A DNA stretch of 33,283 nucleotides from an uncultured Schlesneria sp. (GCA_903871875.1 CAIQIR010000006.1:1-33283), one strand, 5' to 3'; shown: positions 10,096 through 18,960, counted from the stretch's first letter. Notes: generated by a model not told the origin, from the sequence alone. Made by a program: numbers and translations.

Positions 10096-11867
10096 CAAAC
10101 TCGCCGCCTATTCGTGAACAATCTCCGATGCTCTGGCGAGCTCGCCTGGTCGTGACGGTCATCGGATTAGGGTGGTTGGTGCTGGCAGCACGATTGATTC
10201 AGCTGCAGTGGTTCCAACAAGACAAATTCGCAAATAAGGCCGAACGCCAGCGAGAATTCGTCGAAGAGATCGCAGCGCGTCCCGGCGACATCGTCGACCG
10301 CCAGGGCCGTTTACTCGCGACAACCCTCTCAACCCGCAGTCTTTATCTGGTTCCTTCACAGATCGACGCCCCCGAAAAATTCGCCCAGGCCCTGGCGCCG
10401 GCACTCGGACTTTCCAGCGACAGTTTGCTGGAGAAAATCGGCCTCAACTCGCACCGCCATTTTCTGTGGATCAAGCGCCGGCTGTCCGAGACAGAAATCA
10501 ATCAGGTCAAACGTTTGAACCTGCCGAAAGCCTGCTGGGGATTTCGCGATGAATACCGTCGGGAATACCCGCAAGGCGTCGTCGCGGCCCATGTGCTGGG
10601 ACTAAGGGATATCGACGGAGTGGGCCGGGGCGGCATCGAAGAAAATTACGATGCGGATCTGCGAGGCCAGAACGGCCAGCGACAAATCGCCCGTGATTCG
10701 CGAGGCCACGTGATTGAGATTCGCGACGACGAACTTCGACCGGCCATCCCAGGTCGCACGATCCGGCTGACGTTGGACGTGGTGGTGCAGCTGTATGCCG
10801 AGCGTGAACTCGACAACGTCATGCAGGAATGGAAGCCCGAAAGCTGTTGCGTGGTCGTCATCGATCCGATGAACGGCGATGTCCTCGCGATGGCGACACG
10901 TCCCACCTTCGATCCCAATCAACCGCAAGAAGCATCACCCGACTCGTGGAAGAATCGCGCGATTGCCGACATCTACGAACCGGGATCGACGTTTAAACCG
11001 ATGATCGTCAGCTATGGCCTGGATCATGGCGTGCTGGAAAAAGAAGATGTCTTCAATTGCGAAAATGGCCAGTACCGCATGGGTCGACGGATACTGCACG
11101 ATCATCATCGGTATGGGAAGCTCAGCTTGACCGATGTGCTGGTTAAGTCGAGTAACATCGGCATGGCCAAAATTGGCGAACGAATGGAAAACCCGCGGCT
11201 GCACGAGGCGGCGACGATCTTTGGATTTGGACGCAAGACCGGCATCGAACTGCCTGGCGAATTGCCCGGTATCCTGCGACCGCTCAAGGATTGGACCAGT
11301 TATTCGACCGGTTCGATCCCCATGGGACATGAACTGGCCACAACACCCTTGCAGCTGATTACGGCTCATGCCGCCTTGGCGAATGGCGGCCAGTTGGTTC
11401 GTCCGCATATCGTCTTGCCGACGCAACACGATTCCAGGATCAACCAGCATGGCATGACCGAATCGGCCGTCAGCAGTGAAACAGCTCGCTGGATCGTCGA
11501 ACATCCCATGCAAGAGGTCGTCACGCGCGGTACCGGCAAGAAGGCGCAGATACCGGGATATCATGTCTTCGGCAAGACGGGAACCGCGCAATGCCTGTCA
11601 GCCGACGGAGGCTATGTCCACGGCAAATATATCAGTTCGTTCGTCTGCGGTGCCCCGGCCGAATCACCCCGGTTGCTGGCGCTCGTCGTCGTCAATCAAT
11701 CCTCAGTCGGTGGAGAAACCTTCGGTGGCCGAGTCGCTGCCCCTGCCGCCGCGAACGTCTTGCGTCAATCGCTCGTCTACCTTCGCATCTCGCCCGACGA
11801 CCATCTGCTGCGAGCCGCGACGAATTTGAAGAACGATGACCTCGAAGAAGACCCTCACGCGAACTAG
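10092..11867 (+). CDS. ftsI: Septal peptidoglycan transpeptidase (FtsI / PBP3-type penicillin-binding protein)
   Basis: A 591-residue class B penicillin-binding protein. An N-terminal membrane span (about residues 16-36) precedes the pedestal domain with RPGDIVDRQGRLLATT. The transpeptidase domain has all three active-site motifs: STFK with nucleophile S299, SSN starting at S353, and KTG at 495-497. It cross-links peptidoglycan at the division site. It starts within the stop of the ftsL-like gene (ATGA), implying translational coupling. The cluster ends here: the next gene is convergent, and no mur, mraY or ftsW genes follow. If the host is a planctomycete of a lineage lacking FtsZ, this enzyme must act with a different divisome. 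Confidence 0.9.
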   Translation: MTNSPPIREQSPMLWRARLVVTVIGLGWLVLAARLIQLQWFQQDKFANKAERQREFVEEIAARPGDIVDRQGRLLATTLSTRSLYLVPSQIDAPEKFAQALAPALGLSSDSLLEKIGLNSHRHFLWIKRRLSETEINQVKRLNLPKACWGFRDEYRREYPQGVVAAHVLGLRDIDGVGRGGIEENYDADLRGQNGQRQIARDSRGHVIEIRDDELRPAIPGRTIRLTLDVVVQLYAERELDNVMQEWKPESCCVVVIDPMNGDVLAMATRPTFDPNQPQEASPDSWKNRAIADIYEPGSTFKPMIVSYGLDHGVLEKEDVFNCENGQYRMGRRILHDHHRYGKLSLTDVLVKSSNIGMAKIGERMENPRLHEAATIFGFGRKTGIELPGELPGILRPLKDWTSYSTGSIPMGHELATTPLQLITAHAALANGGQLVRPHIVLPTQHDSRINQHGMTESAVSSETARWIVEHPMQEVVTRGTGKKAQIPGYHVFGKTGTAQCLSADGGYVHGKYISSFVCGAPAESPRLLALVVVNQSSVGGETFGGRVAAPAAANVLRQSLVYLRISPDDHLLRAATNLKNDDLEEDPHAN

Positions 11868-11985
11868 ACGAGGCGTGACAGGATTTCAATCGAGACCTCA
11901 ATTCGTTCATCGCCTGGACGCGCCACAATTTCGTGCGGCAGAAATCGATCGAAGTCCCAGGCAAAGATCGTCCCCTCGTGCTGCT

Positions 11986-12651
11986 TCAGGGAAGTGAACT
12001 TCTTTCCACTTCGTTCATCGAACCATCAGCTCGTTCACACCGGTCTGTTGTTTTGCAAACGGTCGGAGACACCTGCTCCAAATGGCAGAGATTGGAAATC
12101 TGCCGCACAGAACCTAGACGGTCGCGGATCAAGCTGGCAAGAAGATAAGAGACGGCGCTTTCCACGGCTTCTTCAGTCATACGACCCATCGTCCGGTTCG
12201 CGATTGTTCCCATCCGGGACCACAGAGAGCTGGCCTGAGGCACATCCGCTTGCAGAGACTTTGCTCCGTTACCTTCTCCGCCATTGCCACTTTCACTGCC
12301 CATCAATGCGTCACCAGGTGCGGCCGGTACAACGCCGCTGGTCTGCTTTGACCGACCATGTCGCGCTTTGAAAATCTCGGAGGCGAAATAACCCAACATC
12401 GCCGCGCTGCTCAGCATGATCCAGGGATGTCGCGCCGTCTGCTGCCGGACAATGGCCGAAGGATCCGCAGACTTCGCGGTTTCAGTTAACGAATGAAATG
12501 CTCTTCGCGCAGCACTGGCGGCCGCATGAGTCGCAGTACCAGCCAATTGAAAGGGATCTGAGATCTGCTGCTCAAGCGCTTCCATTTTATGTGACAAGCG
12601 CGCCTTGGTCTCTTCCATCCGTTGTCGGATCACTTCGGTATTGGCGTCCAT
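11986..12651 (-). CDS. DUF3618 / YqjD-like protein
   Basis: A 221-residue protein read from the ATG at 12651; the longer open frame would overlap the preceding gene. The N-terminus has the DUF3618-type pattern IRQRMEETKARLSHKMEALE, followed by AAASAARRAFHSL and a short hydrophobic segment HPWIMLSSAAMLGYFAS that resembles the YqjD/ElaB membrane anchor. The rest is polar with a helix near RMTEEAVESAVSYLLASLI. E. coli YqjD is an inner-membrane protein that binds ribosomes in stationary phase; whether this one does is unknown. It starts 5 bases after the Holin-X-like gene, so the two form an operon, matching the yqjD-yqjE pairing. Confidence 0.7.
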   Translation of the reverse strand: MDANTEVIRQRMEETKARLSHKMEALEQQISDPFQLAGTATHAAASAARRAFHSLTETAKSADPSAIVRQQTARHPWIMLSSAAMLGYFASEIFKARHGRSKQTSGVVPAAPGDALMGSESGNGGEGNGAKSLQADVPQASSLWSRMGTIANRTMGRMTEEAVESAVSYLLASLIRDRLGSVRQISNLCHLEQVSPTVCKTTDRCERADGSMNEVERSSLP

Positions 12652-12656
12652 TTGTC

Positions 12657-13058
12657 CTACTCTCCAGGCGTATCGGCAACGGAATCCCGTTGCAAAATCG
12701 TGGGTTCCAATTGACGTTGAGCGGCACTTGCGGCCAAGCCGCCGGCGCCGCCCAGTACAGTCGCCATCACGGCATAGCACGACCATAGCGGCAACCAGGC
12801 CAAGTCGGCTTCGACAGGAGAAGCCATCCAGTGCAACAGATGGACCAGTGACAAACAGAACAAGACGGACGCCAGCATTAAGAGAAAGGTCGCGACCGCG
12901 AATGCTTTGGCAGCGCCGACTCGTCGATTCAGTTCCTCCACCAACTCGGCCTTCGTGAGTTCTAGCTGTTGTTCGGCCAATTCCTGCAGATCGACAAGAA
13001 CGCCACTAAATAACGAATGGATCGTTTCATCGGATTTTTCTTCGGCGTCGTTCAACAT
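12657..13058 (-). CDS. Holin-X / YqjE-like small membrane protein
   Basis: A 133-residue protein from the ATG at 13058, which has GGAG 7 bases upstream; the frame is open further upstream but without a better start. It has an amphipathic N-terminal helix (LFSGVLVDLQELAEQQLELTKAEL), then two membrane spans (about residues 52-74 and 88-112) with a short loop. This is the pattern of the putative Actinobacterial Holin-X family (PF07332), which includes YqjE. Despite the name there is no evidence of lysis activity. It is followed immediately by the DUF3618 gene. The role is probably stress- or stationary-phase-related membrane organisation. Confidence 0.7.
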   Translation of the reverse strand: MLNDAEEKSDETIHSLFSGVLVDLQELAEQQLELTKAELVEELNRRVGAAKAFAVATFLLMLASVLFCLSLVHLLHWMASPVEADLAWLPLWSCYAVMATVLGGAGGLAASAAQRQLEPTILQRDSVADTPGE

Positions 13059-13269
13059 GGCATGGCTCCGACAGTTCGATCTCACGAATAAAGCCAACTG
13101 AGCGGCGATAAACTCGGTCAAGGACGGCTTTCGACAATCCACCTTGAGGTCTTGCTGGACAGATGATTCGATAGGGAAACCACAATATCAATCTGGCTCT
13201 GTGACGTGGAACCCCTTACCGAATAAGACCTGAATTTTGTTGTTTCCGTCAGCAGCAATGCATTTGTTG

Positions 13270-13773
13270 CTACGCAAGGCACTTTGTATTCGACCGACAG
13301 TCCTGATCGGCCGTATCTTGCGGCCCTTCAGCATGAACCGTCAGCACAGGGCATTCCGCACGCTGAACAATTTTTTCAGCAACGCTGCCAATCAGCACGT
13401 GCGACAATCCGGTGCGACCATGTGTTCCCTGGACGATCAATTCAATCTCGTGCTCTTTCGCATAGGCCAGAATTTCGTGACTCGGCTCGCCATAGCGGAT
13501 GGCTTTCACAATTCGCGAGCCTTTAATCAGAGAGTCGGCCATCTCTGCTTCCAATTGGAGTTCGGCGTCATGGACAACGACCGGAACCCGCTGTTCTTCT
13601 GGCACAAACCAGGAATCTGTCGGCCCCGAAGGCAGATGCGGGTACGACAGAACGTGCAGGACATGCAGTTCCGCATCAAGCGGACCGGCGATCGAGCAAG
13701 CGTAGTTTCTCGCCTGAACAGAAGCAGGACTGAAATCGGTGGGAAGGAGAATTCGATTGAGCGAGAGTTTCAT
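13270..13773 (-). CDS. Universal stress protein (UspA family)
   Basis: A 167-residue single-domain Usp protein. It starts with the typical ILLPTDFSPAS strand-loop and ends with the ATP-binding signature G-x2-G-x9-G-S (GTHGRTGLSHVLIGS) followed by ECPVLTV, so it probably belongs to the ATP-binding subfamily. Usp proteins support survival under starvation, oxidative and low-oxygen stress. It lies about 100 bases downstream of the 70-residue unknown gene on the same strand and may share its sigma-54 promoter. I found no separate -24/-12 element in the gap between them. Confidence 0.88.
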   Translation of the reverse strand: MKLSLNRILLPTDFSPASVQARNYACSIAGPLDAELHVLHVLSYPHLPSGPTDSWFVPEEQRVPVVVHDAELQLEAEMADSLIKGSRIVKAIRYGEPSHEILAYAKEHEIELIVQGTHGRTGLSHVLIGSVAEKIVQRAECPVLTVHAEGPQDTADQDCRSNTKCLA

Positions 13774-13876
13774 ATTGGGCCTCTCAGTCAGTAGATCGCA
13801 ATTGGCGGCTGGAGTTGTTTGGACGGCGGGCGGGATTTCGGAAGCACCGACGGTCGCTATCGCCGTTGTTCTTCAC

Positions 13877-14089
13877 CTATCGGAACGTAATGGGAATGGC
13901 TCTTGAGTTCACCGATGCATGGACCTTGATCGAGCGAGCGTGGGGAGACTTGTTGCCGAGATAGACCGGCAAAAGCAACCAGCCGACTTGCAAACCTGCC
14001 CCCATGGATGCCGATTCCCGCAAATCGACCGCGGCTTCAGCCTGCAGATCTTCGGACACTGGCATTGTTGAATGAATTAGCGTGGCCAT
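13877..14089 (-). CDS. Small hypothetical protein, 70 residues
   Basis: I do not recognise this protein. From the ATG at 14089 it has 70 residues with a mildly hydrophobic middle (GLQVGWLLLPVYLG) and a basic C-terminus. Support for a real gene: AGGAA sits 6 bases before the ATG, and a strong sigma-54 -24/-12 match on the same strand (14137-14151) would start transcription about 37 bases upstream of the ATG. The frame is open upstream to another ATG at 14140, but that start would lie inside the promoter. It sits between a Usp gene and the divergent sensor kinase, suggesting a member of the same stress regulon. Confidence 0.5.
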   Translation of the reverse strand: MATLIHSTMPVSEDLQAEAAVDLRESASMGAGLQVGWLLLPVYLGNKSPHARSIKVHASVNSRAIPITFR

Positions 14090-14123
14090 GATGTTTCCTT
14101 GCCCACAAGGTAAGATAATGATC

Positions 14124-14140
14124 TGGTGAGGCAGTTGCAT
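14124..14140 (+). promoter_or_regulatory. Weaker sigma-54 candidate facing the sensor kinase gene
   Basis: TGGTGAGGCAGTTGCAT has GG-N10-GC spacing with a perfect TTGCAT -12 element, but the -24 element lacks CAC. Its -12 GC is the same base pair step as the -12 of the minus-strand site. It would transcribe toward 14281 with a leader of about 130 bases. Confidence 0.35.
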
Positions 14141-14151
14141 GGTTTGTGCCG
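14137..14151 (-). promoter_or_regulatory. Sigma-54 promoter candidate for the 70-residue gene
   Basis: Read on the minus strand the sequence is CGGCACAAACCATGCA. It fits GG-N10-GC and matches GGCAC and TGCA of the consensus TGGCACG-N4-TTGCA. The start of transcription would be near 14126, leaving a short leader with a good ribosome site before 14089. Confidence 0.55.
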
Positions 14152-14280
14152 GAATTGCAGAATTTCCTCACCTGCCAGGAATTGTGAGTTTTCCCCAACG
14201 TTTCACGAAGTTCTTCTGGGGCCGACAAATCGACAACTGGCGTTTTTTTTCCAGCTGATCACTTTATAGGTAGTTAAGTC

Positions 14281-16221
14281 ATGTCCGATTCGTTGTCGCC
14301 GCATTTGGGCGGTTCGAACCCGATGGAAGACCATAGTGGCAGCGACATCCCCGTGCGGATGATTGTCGAAACCGCGATGGACGGCATCATCTCGATGGAT
14401 GCCAATCAAAACATCGTCCTCTTCAATTCCGCGGCGGAAGCAATCTTTGGATGGCGAGCCGCGGAAGTCATCGGGCAGTCGATCGACAAACTGATACCGG
14501 GCCGCTTTCGCACGGATCATCGCAGCAAAGTAGACGACTTTGGCCAAGGAAACATCGAAAAGCGACGCATGGGTACCCAACGCACGGTTATTGCAGTGCG
14601 GGCAAGCGGCGAAGAATTTCCCATTGAAGCATCGATCTCACAGACGACCGTCGGTTCAAAAAAACTGTACACAGTGATTTTACGCGACGTAACCGAAGCC
14701 GTCCGCTACCGGCAACAAATTGAGGAGCAGTCGGAAATGCTCGATCAAGTCTCTGATGCGGTGAGTGTGCTCGATCTCGAGGGACGAATCACTTACTGGA
14801 ACAACGCGGCAACGCATGTTTTCGGCTGGACATCCGCACAGGCATTAGGGCGAAACGGCCGCGAATTGCTCTTTCGTGGCGAGCCCGAAGTATTCGAAAA
14901 AATGCAACGAGAAATCATCAAACACCGTTCCTGGGTCGGAGAACTGGTGAAGGCCACTCGCGACAACAAACAGATTACGGTCGAGCATCGTCGTAGTGCT
15001 CTTCGCGATCAAATGGGTGCGATCAAAGGCTTTCTTTGCATCGATATCGACATTACCGACCGGAGAAAACGAGAGCAGGCTGCTCGACGAAGCCAGCGTC
15101 TGGAAAGCATCGGCACTTTGGCTGGTGGCATCGCTCATGACTTGAATAACGTGCTGACACCGATCCTGATGGGCGCCAAGCTTCTTAGTTCAGGACGTGA
15201 ATTGAAGAACCGACAAGGGTTGCTGGACACCATGGTCGCGAGCGCCGAACGCGGGGCCGATCTCGTCAAGCAGGTGCTGGCGTTTGCGGGAGGGATTCGC
15301 GGCGAACGCAGCCCGATCAACATGGCTCAAATGGTGCTGGAAACTCGCCGTTTGATGGAACATACCCTGCCAAAATCGATTCAAATCGAAACCGTCGTCG
15401 AAGATCGCTGCCCCAATGTCCTGGGTGATGCGACGGAGATTTCGCAAATCTTGATGAATCTGTGTATCAACGCCAGGGACGCGATGCCGGACGGCGGAAC
15501 GATCCGAATTGAGTCGGCAGCCGCAGAGCTCAATCAGAACAGCTACCAAATCAATCCCGACGCGGTCCCCGGACAGTACGTTCTGGTGAAAGTCTCCGAT
15601 ACCGGTTGCGGCATGACCGCCGATATTCTGGAGCGGATTTTTGACCCATTCTTCACAACCAAAGAGGTTGGCAAAGGCACTGGATTGGGCTTGGCGACCG
15701 TTCGAGGGATCGTCAAAAGCTACGACGGCTTCATCAATGTCTACAGCGAGCCGGACCGGGGAACCATGTTTTCGATTTATCTTCCGGCAATCCAGGCCGC
15801 AGAAGTGGCTTCCGAAGAAGAGCCAAAAATCGGTGAAGACGTCAGTCGTGGACAATCCATTTTGCTCGTCGACGACGAATCCTACATTCTTCAGATGACG
15901 ACCGCCGTCCTTGAAGCAAACGGTTATCGGGTATTGACGGCCCCGGATGGCGTAAACGCCATCTCTCAATTCAGAAAGCATCAGCACGAAATCGCCATCG
16001 TGCTGCTTGATATGATGATGCCGGGACTCGACGGAATGCAAACTCTTGAGGAGTTACGAAAAATCAATTCGGAGGTGATGGTGATCGCTTGCAGTGGACT
16101 TCGTACGATCCAACGCGAATCGGAGGTTCTCGCACGGGGTGCCAAGGCCTTTCTACCCAAGCCGTATTCCGAAGCACAGCTCTTAAAAACTCTCACCGAG
16201 GTCTTGATCAATCGATCGTGA
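14281..16221 (+). CDS. PAS-PAS hybrid sensor histidine kinase
   Basis: A 646-residue protein with no membrane span, so a cytoplasmic sensor. Order: PAS1 (about 25-145), PAS2 (about 150-262), HisKA with H286 in GGIAHDLNN, HATPase with N-box NLCINARDA (N397), SDTGCGM, and [11 protein letters not shown], then a receiver domain (about 525-642) with DDE at 531-533, phosphoacceptor D577 and K627. PAS1 has FRTDH with H80 where FixL and DosP have the heme-ligating histidine, and R101 in GTQR where FixL has its distal arginine; this pattern also occurs in non-heme PAS domains. The partner is presumably the NtrC-type regulator 192 bases downstream, with phosphorelay through the internal receiver or directly from H286. 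Confidence 0.9.
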   Translation: MSDSLSPHLGGSNPMEDHSGSDIPVRMIVETAMDGIISMDANQNIVLFNSAAEAIFGWRAAEVIGQSIDKLIPGRFRTDHRSKVDDFGQGNIEKRRMGTQRTVIAVRASGEEFPIEASISQTTVGSKKLYTVILRDVTEAVRYRQQIEEQSEMLDQVSDAVSVLDLEGRITYWNNAATHVFGWTSAQALGRNGRELLFRGEPEVFEKMQREIIKHRSWVGELVKATRDNKQITVEHRRSALRDQMGAIKGFLCIDIDITDRRKREQAARRSQRLESIGTLAGGIAHDLNNVLTPILMGAKLLSSGRELKNRQGLLDTMVASAERGADLVKQVLAFAGGIRGERSPINMAQMVLETRRLMEHTLPKSIQIETVVEDRCPNVLGDATEISQILMNLCINARDAMPDGGTIRIESAAAELNQNSYQINPDAVPGQYVLVKVSDTGCGMTADILERIFDPFFTTKEVGKGTGLGLATVRGIVKSYDGFINVYSEPDRGTMFSIYLPAIQAAEVASEEEPKIGEDVSRGQSILLVDDESYILQMTTAVLEANGYRVLTAPDGVNAISQFRKHQHEIAIVLLDMMMPGLDGMQTLEELRKINSEVMVIACSGLRTIQRESEVLARGAKAFLPKPYSEAQLLKTLTEVLINRS

Positions 16222-16413
16222 TCGATCCGTCGGCCAGACACGGCAAATAGGGTGAGGTTCCCCCTTCGCGCCAACAACATCAGAAATTTCGCGGCCAATC
16301 GACAGTGGCGTGATTCTCGGCAAATTGCCGCTATGATAAGGCCTTGAGATGGTGCAGGATGTCGATCGCAAATGTGCCGCAAATGCAAGACTGTCTGAAC
16401 GGAATGGGAGATC

Positions 16414-17874
16414 ATGCCGAAACTGCTGATTGTCGACGACGACATTCTCATTCTTGAGTGCTTTCGTCACGCTTTCGCCTCTGACGATTTCCTCGTTCGA
16501 ACCACCACAAACGCCGCCGAGGCCATTTCGCTTTTCCGTGAAACGCCCTTCGACGCCGTGGTCACCGACATTCGCTTACCCGGCTCGTCTGGATTGGATT
16601 TGCTGCGAGGCCTGAAGGAAAATGACGCCCGCGTACCCGTCATCCTGATGACGGGCCATGGAACGGCAAGCTCGGCTATTGACGCCATGCGGTGGGGTGC
16701 CTTTGAATATCTCTTAAAGCCGCTGGACCTCGACATCCTTCAAACCGTGATTGACCGAGCGTTGGAAGTTTCGCGCATGTCGCGGACCCCGGCCAAAATC
16801 TCGACGGGCGAGCCCAACGAATCCCATGATGATGACCTGATCATCGGGCAATGCCCAGGCATGCAAGAGGTTTACCGACAGATTGGTCGCGTCGCCGGGC
16901 AAGATGTGACGGTACTGATTCTTGGCGAAAGCGGCACCGGAAAAGAAGTCGTCGCTCGGGCAATTTACCAGTACAGCAAGCGGGCCGAGCAAGCATTTCT
17001 GGCCATCAACAGCGCGGCCATTCCCGAGACGCTGCTGGAAAGTGAGCTCTTCGGTCATGAAAAAGGTTCGTTCACGGGAGCAGAACGAAAACGCATCGGG
17101 AAATTTGAGCAGTGCGATGGCGGTACGCTGTTCTTGGACGAGATTGGTGACATGACACCATTGACTCAAACCAAGGTTTTAAGGGTTCTGCAAGATCAGC
17201 AATTCGAACGTGTCGGCGGTAACGAACTGGTTCGCACGAACGTCCGACTGATCGCGGCGACCAGCCGCAATCTTGCCGCGATGATGGAACAAGGTTCTTT
17301 TCGTAGCGATCTCTATTATCGCCTGGGCGTTTACACAATTCATTTGCCAGCGCTTCGCGACCGAACCGGTGACTTGCCGCTCCTGGCAGATTACTTCCTT
17401 CGACGGTTCAGCCGTGAACTGGACAAGCCGGTTCATTCCATTTCCCCGGCGGCCATGGATCTGCTCAGGGCCTATCAATGGCCCGGTAACTTGCGTGAAT
17501 TGCAAAGCGTCTTGAAACACGCAGTAGTCGAAGCCACTGGCCCACTGATCCTGCCCGAGTTTCTTCCAGAAACGGTGCGAGGAAAAGGCCTGACAGCCGC
17601 TCGATCGATGCCAGCGCAACAGGCTCATGCCACGTCCGATTCTCAAGGCCAACTTGTCCAGTTCATTCAAGAACGTATTCAAGCCGGCACGGAAAATCTG
17701 TATGACGAGGTGATTCAGAACGTCGAACGAACGATGCTGACCGAGCTGATCCGCAGTGTCGAAGGAAACATCAGCCGAGCATCGACGATCCTTGGCATCT
17801 CTCGTTCGACACTGCGCACGAAATTAAGTGCTCTTGGCATTAATCTCGACCGCTCAATCAAAATCACGGACTAG
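16414..17874 (+). CDS. Sigma-54-dependent response regulator (NtrC family)
   Basis: A 486-residue activator. The receiver domain (about 1-120) has DDD at 8-10, phosphoacceptor D52 and K102. The AAA+ domain (about 142-375) has Walker A GESGTGKE (171-178), the sigma-54 contact loop as GSFTGA (218-223) where GAFTGA is usual, Walker B LFLDE, and the R-finger region FRSDLYYRL. A Fis-type helix-turn-helix is at the end (NISRASTILGISRSTLRTKL). Phosphorylated activators of this type bind enhancers and open sigma-54 promoters by ATP hydrolysis. The paired kinase is directly upstream and -24/-12 sites flank the module, so nearby genes are the likely targets. The A-to-S change in the loop occurs in functional relatives. 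Confidence 0.93.
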   Translation: MPKLLIVDDDILILECFRHAFASDDFLVRTTTNAAEAISLFRETPFDAVVTDIRLPGSSGLDLLRGLKENDARVPVILMTGHGTASSAIDAMRWGAFEYLLKPLDLDILQTVIDRALEVSRMSRTPAKISTGEPNESHDDDLIIGQCPGMQEVYRQIGRVAGQDVTVLILGESGTGKEVVARAIYQYSKRAEQAFLAINSAAIPETLLESELFGHEKGSFTGAERKRIGKFEQCDGGTLFLDEIGDMTPLTQTKVLRVLQDQQFERVGGNELVRTNVRLIAATSRNLAAMMEQGSFRSDLYYRLGVYTIHLPALRDRTGDLPLLADYFLRRFSRELDKPVHSISPAAMDLLRAYQWPGNLRELQSVLKHAVVEATGPLILPEFLPETVRGKGLTAARSMPAQQAHATSDSQGQLVQFIQERIQAGTENLYDEVIQNVERTMLTELIRSVEGNISRASTILGISRSTLRTKLSALGINLDRSIKITD

Positions 17875-17911
17875 ATCTGCGATCTGACGCGAGCGCATTC
17901 AGCCGATTGGT

Positions 17912-17927
17912 CGGCACAACTGGTGCC
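17912..17927. repeat. Inverted repeat after the regulator gene
   Basis: CGGCAC-AACT-GTGCCG type dyad (6-bp arms, spacer of 4-5 bases), 38 bases after the regulator stop codon. It also fits GG-N10-GC on both strands, so it could be read as a sigma-54 site. The perfect symmetry without a T tract makes a weak terminator or operator at least as likely. Confidence 0.4.
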
Positions 17928-17986
17928 GCTTCACCTACTCCGCTTTCCGCGATCACCTGACCAATGCGCTCGATTCGTAAACGCGT

Positions 17987-18066
17987 CTGGCAGCAATTGC
18001 CAGCTTCACGCGTCCACCGCATACGTCAATCACCTTGAGAACAATCGAGTCTCTAAGCAGCAATTG
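17987..18066. promoter_or_regulatory. Candidate enhancer sites for the NtrC-type regulator
   Basis: The 10-bp sequence GCAGCAATTG occurs twice, 67 bases apart (17990-17999 and 18057-18066). Each copy is inside a partial dyad: TGGCA-N5-TGCCA for the first and AGCA-N7-TGCT for the second. Paired dyads upstream of a -24/-12 promoter are typical of NtrC-family enhancers, but these lie about 600-680 bases from the promoter at 18672, farther than usual. Confidence 0.3.
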
Positions 18067-18671
18067 TGCTTGTCGTATGCCACGGAGAATGCGCATACGT
18101 GTTCCTCCTTGTTGTTGGCGGGAAGGTGTCCATTCCTTCCTCCCTGATCCAGGAAGACCATGACCGATGCAGACATGGTGAGATCGTCAACCGGCAGGTT
18201 TGGCACGTTTCATTCCCTGACCCCGAATTCCGGATCGTTGTTCTCGATGTTGGCGCGGCACATCCCTGCTTTTTTCAATCGACGCATCAATCACGGGGAT
18301 TTTGACTCGTCAACGCAGATGTGGAAGTCCACATCGTCACTTCGATGATTGGTACGACTGCTCCAGCGCCATCACTTTTTACCGGTCAACAATTCGCCGG
18401 GTGGAAGAAAACCGCCATTCATCAACTGAGTCACACCCGAAAAACTCGCCGACAACGGGAGCGTCAATCGTTTCGATAAATTCGGTTGAATGATCCCCTA
18501 TTGAGTGGCATTGCACGAAACCGGTCAGCGTTCGATCGACAACGATGCGGCGATTAAAGGACCGATACGAAAGAGAGACCGCACGCGAATCGGCGCATGC
18601 TGTGGTTTGATTTCGCCGCCACCTCTAAAAGCACCCTATCGAAACACCACCACAAATAATCGCTGGCATTT

Positions 18672-18687
18672 GGGCGCGGCAATTGCT
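18672..18687 (+). promoter_or_regulatory. Sigma-54 promoter candidate for the cbb3 oxidase operon
   Basis: GGGCGCGGCAATTGCT has GG (18673-18674), ten bases, GC (18685-18686), and matches GG-C-CG and TTGCT of the consensus TGGCACG-N4-TTGCW. Transcription would start near 18698, giving a leader of about 260 bases before the first cytochrome gene. It is the best -24/-12 match in this intergenic region, which directly follows a sigma-54 activator gene. Confidence 0.5.
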
Positions 18688-18960
18688 TTAGCACCGCTGC
18701 GGAAGCCTTGACAGCAGCCTTTCACGGTGAAACGCCGCCGACCGAACGGTCTGAGAATGAGATCTCGTGGAAGTCCCCGGTGTCTAGGATCCGTGTCGCC
18801 GCGTGAGAGACGATCAGGTTGCCGCTGGCCTGTTCGGGAGGAAGGCCGTCATTCGACGCAGATTCACCCGTTCGATCGCGCGTACTCGTCAAAACAACAG
18901 AGGTCCATGTTGTGGAATGGCCAAGCCAGTCCATCCATTCCCCACGGCAAGCGAGATGAA

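Larger units (their letters stand above)
17875..18670. other. Long non-coding region between regulator and oxidase operon
   Basis: About 800 bases with no credible gene on either strand; the open frames are short, lack ribosome sites and show no recognisable protein. It holds a dyad CGGCAC-N5-GTGCCG (17912-17927), a dyad CTGGCA-N5-TGCCAG (17987-18003) and a 10-bp direct repeat GCAGCAATTG at 17990-17999 and 18057-18066. These look like regulatory sites rather than coding sequence. Confidence 0.5.

Noticed and set aside
12657-13058. Prophage holin
   Set aside because: The Holin-X name is historical; there are no endolysin, tail or other phage genes nearby, and the pairing with DUF3618 fits the YqjE type.
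13126-13141. Minus-strand GG-N10-GC match upstream of the Holin-X gene
   Set aside because: The -24 element lacks CAC and the -12 reads AAGC instead of TTGC, so the match is no better than chance.
17875-18726. CRISPR array or IS element in the long intergenic region
   Set aside because: Only two copies of a 10-bp repeat occur; there is no regular repeat-spacer pattern, terminal repeats or transposase.
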